Positions 1 through 6,869 of a stretch of DNA of 7,083 bases are shown one piece after another. Numbering within the stretch: the stretch's first letter is position 1; each line of letters begins with the position of its first letter. The stretch is from M3007 sp041160955 (GTDB taxonomy: Bacteria; Bacteroidota; Bacteroidia; Chitinophagales; Saprospiraceae): assembly GCA_041160955.1 (NCBI GenBank), contig JBEAVK010000220.1:1-7083 (forward strand). The letters are read 5' to 3'. The position numbers and the translations under genes are program-made. Under the pieces are notes generated by a model. The model had not been told where the DNA came from. It searched no databases and was given only the letters and a program-made list of their open reading frames with translations.

Positions 1-320
1 AATTGGAACGGGCGACCAAATTGGATGGGAACAAATGATTCATTGGGGCGGCTAATATCGTCACCAGCCACAAAAGTAGTGGGTAAAAAGGGGTAAATAT
101 CCAGATTAACACCTGCTTTTACCGTGGGCAAAGCCGCAGCGCGTTGTTCTTTAAACTTATATTCCAAGGATTGTTTGTCCAATTGCGCCTTTTTGATTTG
201 CGCACTATTGGTCAATGCCAATTGTGTGGCTTCTTGTAGGGTAATACTGCGCGCCGTTTGGGCAAAAACACCATTGAACCCGAAAACCAAACACAACATC
301 ACAACCAATTGCTTTATCAA
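1..320 (-). CDS. TolC-family outer-membrane efflux protein, N-terminal part (partial, no separate start resolved)
   Basis: The frame downstream of MtaB encodes a typical export signal (IKQLVVMLCLVFGFNGVFA followed by QT, cleavage after base 261). It then has the TolC/OEP opening ITLQEATQLALTNSAQIKKA, with EYKFKEQRAAALPTV a few residues on, matching the first helix pair of outer-membrane efflux proteins. Such proteins form trimeric outer-membrane channels that pair with RND or ABC pumps. Only about 85 mature residues lie in the window. There is no stop between mtaB and this region, so the start is ambiguous: a TTG at 318-320 or an ATG at 297-299 would each give a short signal peptide, and the ATG at 405-407 lies inside the MtaB TRAM-like region. 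No separate promoter box is visible, so it is probably co-transcribed with mtaB. Family call good; gene boundary uncertain. Confidence 0.75.
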   Translation of the reverse strand, partial: MIKQLVVMLCLVFGFNGVFAQTARSITLQEATQLALTNSAQIKKAQLDKQSLEYKFKEQRAAALPTVKAGVNLDIYPFLPTTFVAGDDISRPNESFVPIQFGRPFQ

Positions 321-1664
321 TGGCCAATTCAACAACGGTTTTGCCAATACGGCCTCCCCTGTAGTGTCCAATTCTTGCAATTCGACCATCCCAATTTGAT
401 TGATCATTTCGGGGTTTAGTGGTGCCTCGATTTTGATATAATTATCTGTAAAACCAGTCATTAAGGCTGGATTTCGGTGTTGTTCAAACAAAACAGGCCG
501 TTCTGTGCCAATATATTTGCTATAAAATAAGCGGCGTTTCATTTCCGATAACCCGCGCAGTGCATGGTTACGGCGTTTGCGTTCTTCTATTGAAACGACT
601 TCTTCCATCGTCGCGGCCAATGTATTAGCGCGTTCGGAATAAGTAAATACGTGCAAATAAGAAATATCCAGATCGCTGATAAACTGGTAAGTTTCGAGAA
701 AATCTTCTTCTGTTTCGCCCGGAAAACCTACAATCACATCGCAGCCGATACAGGCATCGGGCATGTATTTGCGGATTGCCTCCACGCGGTCGGCGTAGAG
801 TTGGCGTTTGTAGCGGCGGCGCATATCGCGGAGTTGCTTATCGTTACCCGACTGCAAAGGCACGTGGAAATGCGGCATAAAACGCTCGCTTTCGCTGACA
901 ATTTGGATAATTTCTTCGGTGAGCAGGTTCGGTTCAATACTCGAAATACGGAAACGGCTGATGGGCTGCAATTGATCCAATTCGCGCACCAAATCGACAA
1001 AAAGTGCTTCTTTTTTAGGCTTTTCTCCTTCAATTACGGCAGTTCCATTGCCAAAATCGCCCAAATTGACCCCAGTGAGTACAATTTCTTTTACGCCCAT
1101 ATCCGCAATATTGCGGGCATTTTGCAAGACACTTTCCACGGTATCGGAACGGCTCGCGCCCCGCGCCTGCGGGATGGTACAGAAGGAGCATTTGTAATCG
1201 CAACCATCCTGCACCTTGAGGAAAGAGCGGGTACGATCGCCGAAAGAAAACGAAGCCGTAAAAGTATTTACATCGCGCACCTCACCGGCGTGTACCATGC
1301 CCTTGCCTTGGGCTTTGGACAGGTCATCGACATAATCGAGGATACGGAATTTTTCGCCAGCGCCTAAAACGAGATCTACACCGGGTATTTCCGCTATTTC
1401 TTGTGGTTTCAATTGGGCATAACACCCCGTTACGACCACAAAAGCATCGGGGCTGCGGCGGAGTGCCTGGCGGACAATTTTTTTACATTCTTTATCGGCC
1501 TGTTCGGTAACGGAGCAGGTATTGAGTACAAAAATATCTGCTGCTTCCTCGAATTTGACGGGCAAATAGCCGCTTTGTTCGAATAATCGCGCCAAAGCCG
1601 ATGTTTCCGAATAATTGAGTTTACAACCGAGGGTATGAAATGCGACCGTTCTTGGTGTTGCCAT
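1..1664 (-). CDS. mtaB: MtaB tRNA t6A37 methylthiotransferase, running in frame into a TolC-family protein (3' end outside window)
   Basis: MtaB is a cytoplasmic radical-SAM enzyme that adds a methylthio group to t6A37 of ANN-decoding tRNAs, giving ms2t6A. In the translated frame, the N-terminal MTTase domain carries C14 (TLGCKLNYSE), C50 (NTCSVTEQAD) and C81 (VTGCYAQLKP), the ligands of the auxiliary iron-sulfur cluster. The radical-SAM motif is C155-x3-C159-x2-C162 (GCDYKCSFCTIPQARG). Further family signatures are HFHVPLQSG (266-274), CDVIVGFPGE (308-317) and YLHVFTYSER (336-345). A TRAM-like segment lies at about 385-440. MtaB proteins are usually about 430-450 residues, so the enzyme should end near residue 440 (base ~345). 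No stop occurs there: the same frame continues through a signal peptide into a TolC-type N-terminus and leaves the window after about 554 codons. The ATG at 1662-1664 is fixed by an in-frame TAA three codons upstream. The MtaB identity is firm; whether the fused product is real is not. Confidence 0.93.
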   Translation of the reverse strand, partial: MATPRTVAFHTLGCKLNYSETSALARLFEQSGYLPVKFEEAADIFVLNTCSVTEQADKECKKIVRQALRRSPDAFVVVTGCYAQLKPQEIAEIPGVDLVLGAGEKFRILDYVDDLSKAQGKGMVHAGEVRDVNTFTASFSFGDRTRSFLKVQDGCDYKCSFCTIPQARGASRSDTVESVLQNARNIADMGVKEIVLTGVNLGDFGNGTAVIEGEKPKKEALFVDLVRELDQLQPISRFRISSIEPNLLTEEIIQIVSESERFMPHFHVPLQSGNDKQLRDMRRRYKRQLYADRVEAIRKYMPDACIGCDVIVGFPGETEEDFLETYQFISDLDISYLHVFTYSERANTLAATMEEVVSIEERKRRNHALRGLSEMKRRLFYSKYIGTERPVLFEQHRNPALMTGFTDNYIKIEAPLNPEMINQIGMVELQELDTTGEAVLAKPLLNWPLIKQLVVMLCLVFGFNGVFAQTARSITLQEATQLALTNSAQIKKAQLDKQSLEYKFKEQRAAALPTVKAGVNLDIYPFLPTTFVAGDDISRPNESFVPIQFGRPFQ

Positions 1665-1692
1665 TACTTGTTAGAGTGCTTGAAAAAGCGGG

Positions 1693-1727
1693 CAAAGATA
1701 GGCAATTTAATTCGATTGAACATCAAA
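1693..1727 (-). promoter_or_regulatory. Putative Bacteroidota promoter of mtaB
   Basis: On the minus strand TATCTTTG (1693-1700) matches the Bacteroidota -7 box TAnnTTTG exactly. A TTTG (1724-1727) 23 nt upstream can serve as the -33 element, at the long end of the usual spacing. Transcription would begin near 1688 and give a leader of about 25 nt before the ATG at 1664. The promoter sits in the short gap after the broken gene's stop, so mtaB need not depend on readthrough from it. Confidence 0.55.
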
Positions 1728-1733
1728 AAAGAC

Positions 1734-2383
1734 TTATTCGGCTGGGTCATTTAAACCTAAGAACGCACGCAATTGTGGGCATTTACTCAAGTATTCTTGG
1801 TACGTTGCGGTATTTTTATATTTTTTTGCCCAAGATTTGAACAGCGGTGATGCCACATCTCCTTCTTCGATAGTGGCTTTTCGGCCTTGATTCCTTGCCG
1901 TCATCCAGCGGTCATCTCCCTCTTACTAATTCGCTTTGTTTGGCAAAAACAAGATAGTTGAGTAAATCTTTGTTTTTAGGCAAATACAAGGCATTTACAA
2001 AGGAATTACCCGAAAAAATGGTAGCAAGTGTAGTATCTTTATATGCTTTAAAAAAAGGTGGGCTCGGTTTGGTACATGAGCGTGTCAATATCTCCTAAAT
2101 CAATTGCTTTACCCAATTGTGCTTGCCATTCCTTGCAATTCCTTACCATATCAGGGTCTTCGCCTTCTTCATTTTCTGGATAAGGCGAAGATCGTTTAAA
2201 ATAAAATGACTTGCTATAATGGAATGCTTCTAGGATTTTTGAGGTTTCCGCTACTGCTGGGTTAAAATAAAAAACCCTGTAATCTTCGTCGGAATAATCA
2301 AAATAACACGGGTAAACCGGCCCGCAGGGGGTTACAACAAATAAGCAGATGAAAATGATTGTAGAAAAGTGTTTAATTTTCAT
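1734..2383 (-). pseudogene. Frameshifted gene for an exported protein of unknown function
   Basis: The reading frame opens at ATG 2381-2383 with a hydrophobic signal sequence (MKIKHFSTIIFICLFVVTPC). It stops after 111 codons at 2048-2050, right after a run of seven T. Removing one T continues the protein in the next frame (KAYKDTTLATIFSGNSFVNA, then LYLPKNKDLLNYLVFAKQSE) to a TGA at 1912-1914. Removing one G from GGG at 1918-1920 continues it again (GDDRWMTARNQGRKATIEEG) to the TAA at 1734-1736. The repaired gene is 648 nt, 215 residues. From memory, parts such as FYFNPAVAET, NCKEWQAQLG and LLNYLVFAKQSE resemble longer Bacteroidota exported proteins of unknown role; I know no function. No clean lipobox is visible. 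It starts three nucleotides after the AAA-ATPase gene, so it was probably translated from the same message. Alternative: the two extra bases are sequencing errors and the gene is intact. Confidence 0.7.
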
Positions 2384-2386
2384 ACT

Positions 2387-3928
2387 CTAAATATTTGATA
2401 ACCAACCAGATACATTTTTGTTTGCGCTTGAGAATGCTACACCGACTTCAATTATTGATTTGCCCGAGTGGCGGTACGACTCCGAATAACCGCGCAATTT
2501 GATCTGCGCTAATGCTATTTCTGGACTTTTATCTAACTTGAACTCGAAGATATAAACGCGTTCTTTTAATTCTACAATAGCATCGGCCCTGCCATTTCTG
2601 AAATTTACTTCACTTTTGATAAAAACCCCTAATAAACTAAACGTAAGGTGCAGCAGCGCGTGGAAAAAGTGCTCATTCTCTTTTTGCCAAAGTTCAGATG
2701 GAATTCCGGCAAAAGTTGAATTAATAACAGAAAAAACCGTATCCAAATTGCCCGATTCCAGTGCTTTTCGCAACAGCATCACCAAAGAAAGCGGGTCTTT
2801 AGAAATGTCTTTGGGTAAATATTCTGCTAACAAATATTGCTCAAATGATAACCGTACCTCGCGATTTGGGTAACCCAATTTGTACCAATCCGTGGAATGT
2901 TCCGTGGCTAACACCGTAAGATACCCTGTTTGAAAAAGCATGGTAATGGGGTGTAAATTTTGCAGATCAAAATTATTTAACAAAATGCCGCTTACCTCCA
3001 TTCCGCTGGGTTCAAACAACTGTTTTGCTTGCATCTCCTTTGCCAAAAAAGTGGGCGTTCCTGTCTCAAACCAAAAATTCCTCAACTCGCCAGATTCAAA
3101 AAAATTGAGCAGCGAAAAGGGGTTATATACTTTGGAAATACCATTCCAAGAGTAACCATTGTACCAATCCTTTAAGGTAAGCAATACGGCATCGGGAGGG
3201 AGTTGTAATGATTCCGCTGCTTTTGCCAAGCCCTCAGGAAAACTGGCCTCCAGTTCATCTTGTGTAATACCTGCAATATCATTGAATGAAGACCGCAGAC
3301 TAATATCTTGCAAATTATTTAATTCCGAAAAAATGCTAATTTTGCTAAACTTGGAAACGCCTGTGATGAGCACAAATCTCAAATAGGCATCGCTGTCTTT
3401 GATGACTCCAAAAAAGTTTTTCAATTCATCGCGGTGGGCAATGGCTTGCTCGGGATTTTCGAGATAGTCAATTACGGGTTTATCGTACTCATCAATTAGG
3501 ATAACAACTTTGCCGCTTTTTTCAAATAGTTTAAAAACCAAACTAGCGAATAACTCCTTTGCAGTAGTTCCTTTAATCACTAAACCGCAACGTTCCGCTT
3601 CCAAATGCAGCATTTTCATCAATGCTGTTTCGAGTGGTTGTTGCTTATAATCAAGGCCGTTTAACGAAAAATGAAGTACTGGCGAGGCTTTTTGCGACCA
3701 GTCCCAAAGTGGTTCGATGGCTAGCCCCTCAAAAAGATGCTTTGACCCTTGGAACACTTCTTTGATCGTTGAAAGCAGCAATGATTTGCCAAAACGCCTT
3801 GGTCTGGAAAGAAAAAAATAAGCATCTTCCTTCAATAGGCGTGCTACGAAGTGTGTTTTGTCCACATACGTGAACCCACCTTCCCTAATTTTACTAAATG
3901 TTTGAATGCCAATTGGATATTTTTCCAT
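2387..3928 (-). CDS. AAA-ATPase-like / PD-(D/E)XK nuclease-like protein (DUF1703 type)
   Basis: This complete 513-residue protein has the two-part layout of the AAA-ATPase_like (PF09820) plus PDDEXK_9 (PF08011, formerly DUF1703) family. The N-terminus has the usual opening (PIGIQTFSKIREGGFTYVDK) followed by a Walker A-like segment SRPRRFGKS (41-49). The Walker B strand with acidic pair is VVILIDEYD (141-149; D146, E147), followed by FVLITGVSKFS (185-195) and the WYNGYSW region (255-261). The C-terminal nuclease-like core is GRADAIVEL (446-454, D449), YIFEFKLD (459-466, E462 and K464) and Q475, so the D...ExK residues are all present. Length is normal for the family. The biological role is not established; a nuclease activity is inferred from the fold. 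An in-frame TAA lies upstream of the ATG, so the start is firm. The gene looks AT-rich against mtaB and the T9SS-cargo gene, as expected of a mobile accessory gene. Confidence 0.93.
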   Translation of the reverse strand: MEKYPIGIQTFSKIREGGFTYVDKTHFVARLLKEDAYFFLSRPRRFGKSLLLSTIKEVFQGSKHLFEGLAIEPLWDWSQKASPVLHFSLNGLDYKQQPLETALMKMLHLEAERCGLVIKGTTAKELFASLVFKLFEKSGKVVILIDEYDKPVIDYLENPEQAIAHRDELKNFFGVIKDSDAYLRFVLITGVSKFSKISIFSELNNLQDISLRSSFNDIAGITQDELEASFPEGLAKAAESLQLPPDAVLLTLKDWYNGYSWNGISKVYNPFSLLNFFESGELRNFWFETGTPTFLAKEMQAKQLFEPSGMEVSGILLNNFDLQNLHPITMLFQTGYLTVLATEHSTDWYKLGYPNREVRLSFEQYLLAEYLPKDISKDPLSLVMLLRKALESGNLDTVFSVINSTFAGIPSELWQKENEHFFHALLHLTFSLLGVFIKSEVNFRNGRADAIVELKERVYIFEFKLDKSPEIALAQIKLRGYSESYRHSGKSIIEVGVAFSSANKNVSGWLSNI

Positions 3929-3935
3929 TACTGTG

Positions 3936-3943
3936 CAAAAGTA
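3936..3943 (-). promoter_or_regulatory. -7 promoter box of the AAA-ATPase-like gene, near-leaderless
   Basis: TACTTTTG on the minus strand is an exact TAnnTTTG box. It ends 7 nt before the ATG at 3926-3928, so the transcript would start at or a few nucleotides before the start codon, without room for a Shine-Dalgarno site. No good -33 TTG lies at 17-23 nt; the nearest TTTG is only 14 nt upstream. The box overlaps the left arm of a large inverted repeat (3941-3993). Confidence 0.5.
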
Positions 3944-3993
3944 ACGTTATTTTATTTCAAAGGGTACACTTTTTCTATATAAAATAATGTTAC
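3941..3993. repeat. Large imperfect dyad (15-bp arms) with a nested near-palindrome
   Basis: GTAACGTTATTTTAT (3941-3955) is inverted at 3979-3993 (ATAAAATAATGTTAC) with one mismatch and a 23-nt spacer. Inside the spacer region lies AAAGGGTACACTTT (3959-3972), palindromic except for one pair and nearly concentric with the outer arms. The left arm overlaps the TACTTTTG promoter box of the AAA-ATPase gene. Read on the minus strand, the outer hairpin is followed directly by TTTT. It could therefore act as terminator for the upstream T9SS-cargo gene, as an operator for the downstream gene, or both. Confidence 0.5.
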
Positions 3994-4112
3994 CTACTTG
4001 TAAATTTCAAAAAGTTAAAATTTTGTGCAATAATGCTTACTTCCTACTTTTTTTCGCCCCAAAAAGGTGGATCCGTTCAGTTGAACGTTTCGGCAGAAAA
4101 ACTACAAAATAC

Positions 4113-6203
4113 CTACCGCAACAAAGTTACCTCCCCCAGCAAAGACTGCAATACCACCCCTTCTTCCTGTACATCAGAAATTTCAACCGTCCAGACATAG
4201 ACATCGCAAGGCTGCTCTTCGCCTTCATAGCGACCGTCCCAGCCCGCCGCTGCATCGGCTGTTTCAAACACGACTTGCCCCCACCTGTTATATATCCGAA
4301 AAAGATACGTGACCGTAGGACAACTAATAATCGGCTTGAAAAGATCATTTACCCCGTCGGCGTTTGGCGTAAACGCATTCGGAATCAGCAGGGATTTATA
4401 CTCAATGGACAGGATACTATCGGAAACGGCCGAACAGCCTTCGATTTTCACCTGCGCGTTGAACATACCGGCTTGCTGAAAACAGACCGGAGGTGGCTGC
4501 TGACCGATAAATTCCGACGGTGTGCCTCCTTCGAACGTCCATTCATAGGCAACGGCGGGCAAAATGGTATCTAATCGGAAACGAAGGCATTCACCCGGAC
4601 AAACGATGGAATCAAGCACCGTAAAACCCGGCGGTGCCTGATCGCGTACGCGTATGAGCGTAACCGTTCGCACGCAACTGTCCTGCTCCGAACGGGCAAC
4701 AATCCTGTAATCTCCCGGCTGATCGAAACAAAAGGAGGTGACAGAATCGCTGACAAAAGACGGCTCGTTGTTCACTTGCCACTGCAAAGCTGGTGCAATA
4801 TTGGTATTCCAACTCACCGAAACGCATCCACCGGTACAGACTTCTGTTTTGTTGAAATTCAGTGCAGGCAATTCAGGCGGGGCACAGATCGTCTCCGCAG
4901 TACCGTTACGGGTTTCGAACACCGGTGTAAAAGGCCGCAGCGCCCAAAAGACATTGGCAGGTGTCAGATTCGTGGCGGAAACATCAAAAAATTCGTCCTC
5001 AAACTGTAAAAAAGCCTGCCTGTGGCAACAATCGGGTTTGTTGGTTAGTAAATGGTCGGTACGGGTAAGGATAGAGGTACGCGCCAGGGGCGTAAGGGTA
5101 AGGCGCTGGCTCAGGTTGTAGTAATAGCCGTCGGGGCTGATCTGAGTGCGTTCAATAGAACCGGTGAAACTGGTTTTATTGTCCACAATCGACCAGATCA
5201 GTCCATCTTCCAGATCATATTTTATATATTGCGCCAGCACACCGTTGTTGCCGTTGCCCATACAGAGCAAAAAGGTATTGTCGTTGAGCAAAGCGATATC
5301 CGAGGCATAATATGCCTGACCGGGAATCCCCCAGGTCTTGCTCACCAATATCTGGCCGTCGTTAGGGTTGGTTTCCATCAAAAAAACCCGGGAATTTACC
5401 GGGCCGGGATCGGCGGAAGTGCCCCAGAGTACCGGCCGCTGATCTGCCGAAAGCGCAATATTGACTTCAAAAAATATTCGGTCATCCTCAGGCGCGGCAA
5501 TCTCATACCGCTGACTCCAGATGGGGCTACCGTCGCTGTCGAATTTATGCAACGAAAAGGCATTTGTACCATACTCGCCACCAACGGCGTAAATATCGCC
5601 CTGGCTATTGGCGACTAAGCCGTCCAATCGGTACGCTTCGGACGGATCGGGGCCGCTAAAATTTTTTTGCCAGATCAAATCACCTTGATAACTGATTTTA
5701 GCCAGGCTGTACTGCTTTGACACATAGCCTGTGAGTAGAATGCCGTCGGGTAGCAGGACGGCATCGTTGTACACCACTGGCGCATCCTCGTCGCCAAGGT
5801 ACCGTTGCCACACGAAGGTACCATCGGTGGCCGATACTTCCGCGATTAACACTTTTGCCCTGATGAATACCGGAGGGAGAATGACTGTATTCAGATTGAC
5901 AAACAACACCAACGCATTGCCGTTGGGAAGTGCCAGCATTTTGAGCGCGGAAAAGCCATTGTTCTGTTGCAAAGCCGAGTTCATGCCGCGCTGCCACAAA
6001 AGATCGCCTTCGGGGGAAAGGCCGACCAGAACGGGTTGCAGCTGGAAATCAGAAGTACCCGAGGCAATCAGATTACCCGATGTAAGCAGCACCATATTTA
6101 TAAGATCTGGGTCTTCATTAGCGGATTTATACGAGCGCTGAAAGTTTTGACCCGAAAGTTCGGATGTGAGTATCAACAAACAAAAGACAACGATTTTTTT
6201 CAT
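4113..6203 (-). CDS. Secreted protein with propeller-like repeats, PKD-like modules and T9SS type B sorting domain (CHU_C)
   Basis: The 696-residue product starts with a signal peptide (MKKIVVFCLLILTSELSGQ). Residues ~35-380 hold repeated units of the form D/P-x-G-x-x-x-W, for example SPEGDLLWQR (63-72), SATDGTFVWQR (124-134), YQGDLIWQK (172-180) and SDGSPIWSQRY (223-233), suggesting a beta-propeller. Two PKD/Ig-like modules follow (about 448-520 and 525-602), each with a C-x3-C...C...C pattern. The last ~90 residues are a gliding-motility-associated CTD (CHU_C/TIGR04131 type): IPNAFTPNADGVNDLF (607-622), YNRWGQVVFET (638-648), GWDGRY (654-659) and a final GEVTLLR. Known members are exported by the type IX system to the surface or medium. 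The CTD makes this a T9SS cargo; its ligand or activity is unknown. An in-frame TAA two codons before the ATG fixes the start. It appears to be a single-gene unit. Confidence 0.92.
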   Translation of the reverse strand: MKKIVVFCLLILTSELSGQNFQRSYKSANEDPDLINMVLLTSGNLIASGTSDFQLQPVLVGLSPEGDLLWQRGMNSALQQNNGFSALKMLALPNGNALVLFVNLNTVILPPVFIRAKVLIAEVSATDGTFVWQRYLGDEDAPVVYNDAVLLPDGILLTGYVSKQYSLAKISYQGDLIWQKNFSGPDPSEAYRLDGLVANSQGDIYAVGGEYGTNAFSLHKFDSDGSPIWSQRYEIAAPEDDRIFFEVNIALSADQRPVLWGTSADPGPVNSRVFLMETNPNDGQILVSKTWGIPGQAYYASDIALLNDNTFLLCMGNGNNGVLAQYIKYDLEDGLIWSIVDNKTSFTGSIERTQISPDGYYYNLSQRLTLTPLARTSILTRTDHLLTNKPDCCHRQAFLQFEDEFFDVSATNLTPANVFWALRPFTPVFETRNGTAETICAPPELPALNFNKTEVCTGGCVSVSWNTNIAPALQWQVNNEPSFVSDSVTSFCFDQPGDYRIVARSEQDSCVRTVTLIRVRDQAPPGFTVLDSIVCPGECLRFRLDTILPAVAYEWTFEGGTPSEFIGQQPPPVCFQQAGMFNAQVKIEGCSAVSDSILSIEYKSLLIPNAFTPNADGVNDLFKPIISCPTVTYLFRIYNRWGQVVFETADAAAGWDGRYEGEEQPCDVYVWTVEISDVQEEGVVLQSLLGEVTLLR

Positions 6204-6209
6204 AGTTTA

Positions 6210-6238
6210 TAAAACTAACAAACACTTGTTTGGTTCAA
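6210..6238 (-). promoter_or_regulatory. Putative promoter of the T9SS-cargo gene
   Basis: On the minus strand TTG (6236-6238) is followed after 18 nt by TAGTTTTA (6210-6217), one base off the Bacteroidota -7 box TAnnTTTG. The spacing fits the usual 17-23 nt. The box ends only 6 nt before the ATG at 6203, implying a very short leader. A weaker match than the other two promoters reported here. Confidence 0.4.
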
Positions 6239-6370
6239 CTGATTTCGTGCTTCTGCTACTCGGATTGATATAGTGTTAAATTCATACAATTATGAAGCAG
6301 CGTAAATGCATGTTGACTACACATAAAGTCACTATATTTACCCTCCACACCAGCACAGCCGATTTTGAGA

Positions 6371-6395
6371 GGACAAATCTTAGAACGATTTGTTC
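6371..6395. repeat. Hairpin downstream of the lipoprotein remnant
   Basis: GGACAAATC (6371-6379) pairs with GATTTGTTC (6387-6395) through nine positions including one G-T wobble, with a 7-nt loop. It lies about 35 nt past the stop of the lipoprotein frame on the minus strand. No T-run follows it in that direction, so a simple Rho-independent terminator is not supported. The remaining bases between this gene and the T9SS-cargo promoter (6239-6429) show nothing else that I can name. Confidence 0.3.
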
Positions 6396-6429
6396 AGGAT
6401 TTCATCTCTTTACCATGCGAAATTCTATA

Positions 6430-6831
6430 TCAACCAGTATGATATTTACTGTATGTGAAGTATAAATCCTCCAATTGAGCATTTAATTTGCGCGAAATAT
6501 TCTTGGCTAAAGTATCCATCTTGTTGTTGTACAAATGCCTGAAAGTGCTCGTTGTGAGGAATACAACTGGGATAAATGGTCGGTTGTCCATACCCATCAG
6601 TGTCATTTCGCCTACTGGCACGGGAGTACCACGCAAGTCATCAAAATCGACATCAAAAAAGCGAATATACAATGGATTTGCGCCAAATTGATCCAATTGC
6701 GCCGCACCGGTTGAGTCAATATTCAATGCCGTTTTCCAATAATAAAAGGTAGCAATCACTGATTTAGGCTTTTGACAAGCAGCAATGAACCAATATTGGG
6801 AGCGATAATTAGATTATGTTTTTTTTATCAT
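6430..6831 (-). pseudogene. Remnant of a Bacteroidota lipoprotein of unknown function
   Basis: An open frame from 6813 to the TGA at 6430-6432 encodes FIAACQKPKSVIATFYYWKT followed by NPLYIRFFDVDFDD and FIPVVFLTTSTF. The lipobox I-A-A-C (codons 6775-6786) marks a lipoprotein, and from memory the FYYW / LYxRFFDVD / PVVFxT blocks fit a widespread uncharacterised Bacteroidota lipoprotein family. The only upstream ATG (6829-6831) is in the same frame but meets a TAA at 6814-6816 after MIKKT. No start codon lies between that stop and the lipobox. The first possible start afterwards is a GTG at 6757-6759, giving 109 residues without the signal. A run of eight A at 6819-6826 (minus strand) is a likely slippage site: one fewer A gives MIKKHNLIIAP, a better signal start, though a second shift is then needed. 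Family members I recall are longer, so the 3' end may be truncated too. Could instead be sequencing errors. Confidence 0.6.
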
Positions 6832-6869
6832 AAAAATCGCTTGTAACGCAGAAATCCTGCTAATCTTGT

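Noticed and set aside
734..1033. 99-codon minus-strand frame
   Set aside because: It is an out-of-phase shadow inside mtaB; the MtaB frame runs through it without a break.
651..1367. 238-codon plus-strand open frame
   Set aside because: It lies antisense to mtaB, whose cysteine motifs and conserved blocks are unmistakable on the other strand. The plus-strand product has no recognisable domain.
4074..4087. CGTTCAGTTGAACG palindrome after the T9SS-cargo gene
   Set aside because: A 6-bp stem with a 2-nt loop and no T-run directly after it; too weak to call a terminator or operator.
3987..4574. 195-codon plus-strand open frame
   Set aside because: It is mostly antisense to the CHU_C sorting domain and has biased, domain-free composition.
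5052..5618. 188-codon plus-strand open frame
   Set aside because: Antisense to the propeller-like part of the T9SS-cargo gene; no motif.
6292..6465. Short plus-strand frame starting MKQRKCMLTT in the gap before the T9SS-cargo gene
   Set aside because: About 57 codons, overlaps the 3' end of the lipoprotein remnant on the other strand, no promoter box, no recognisable family.
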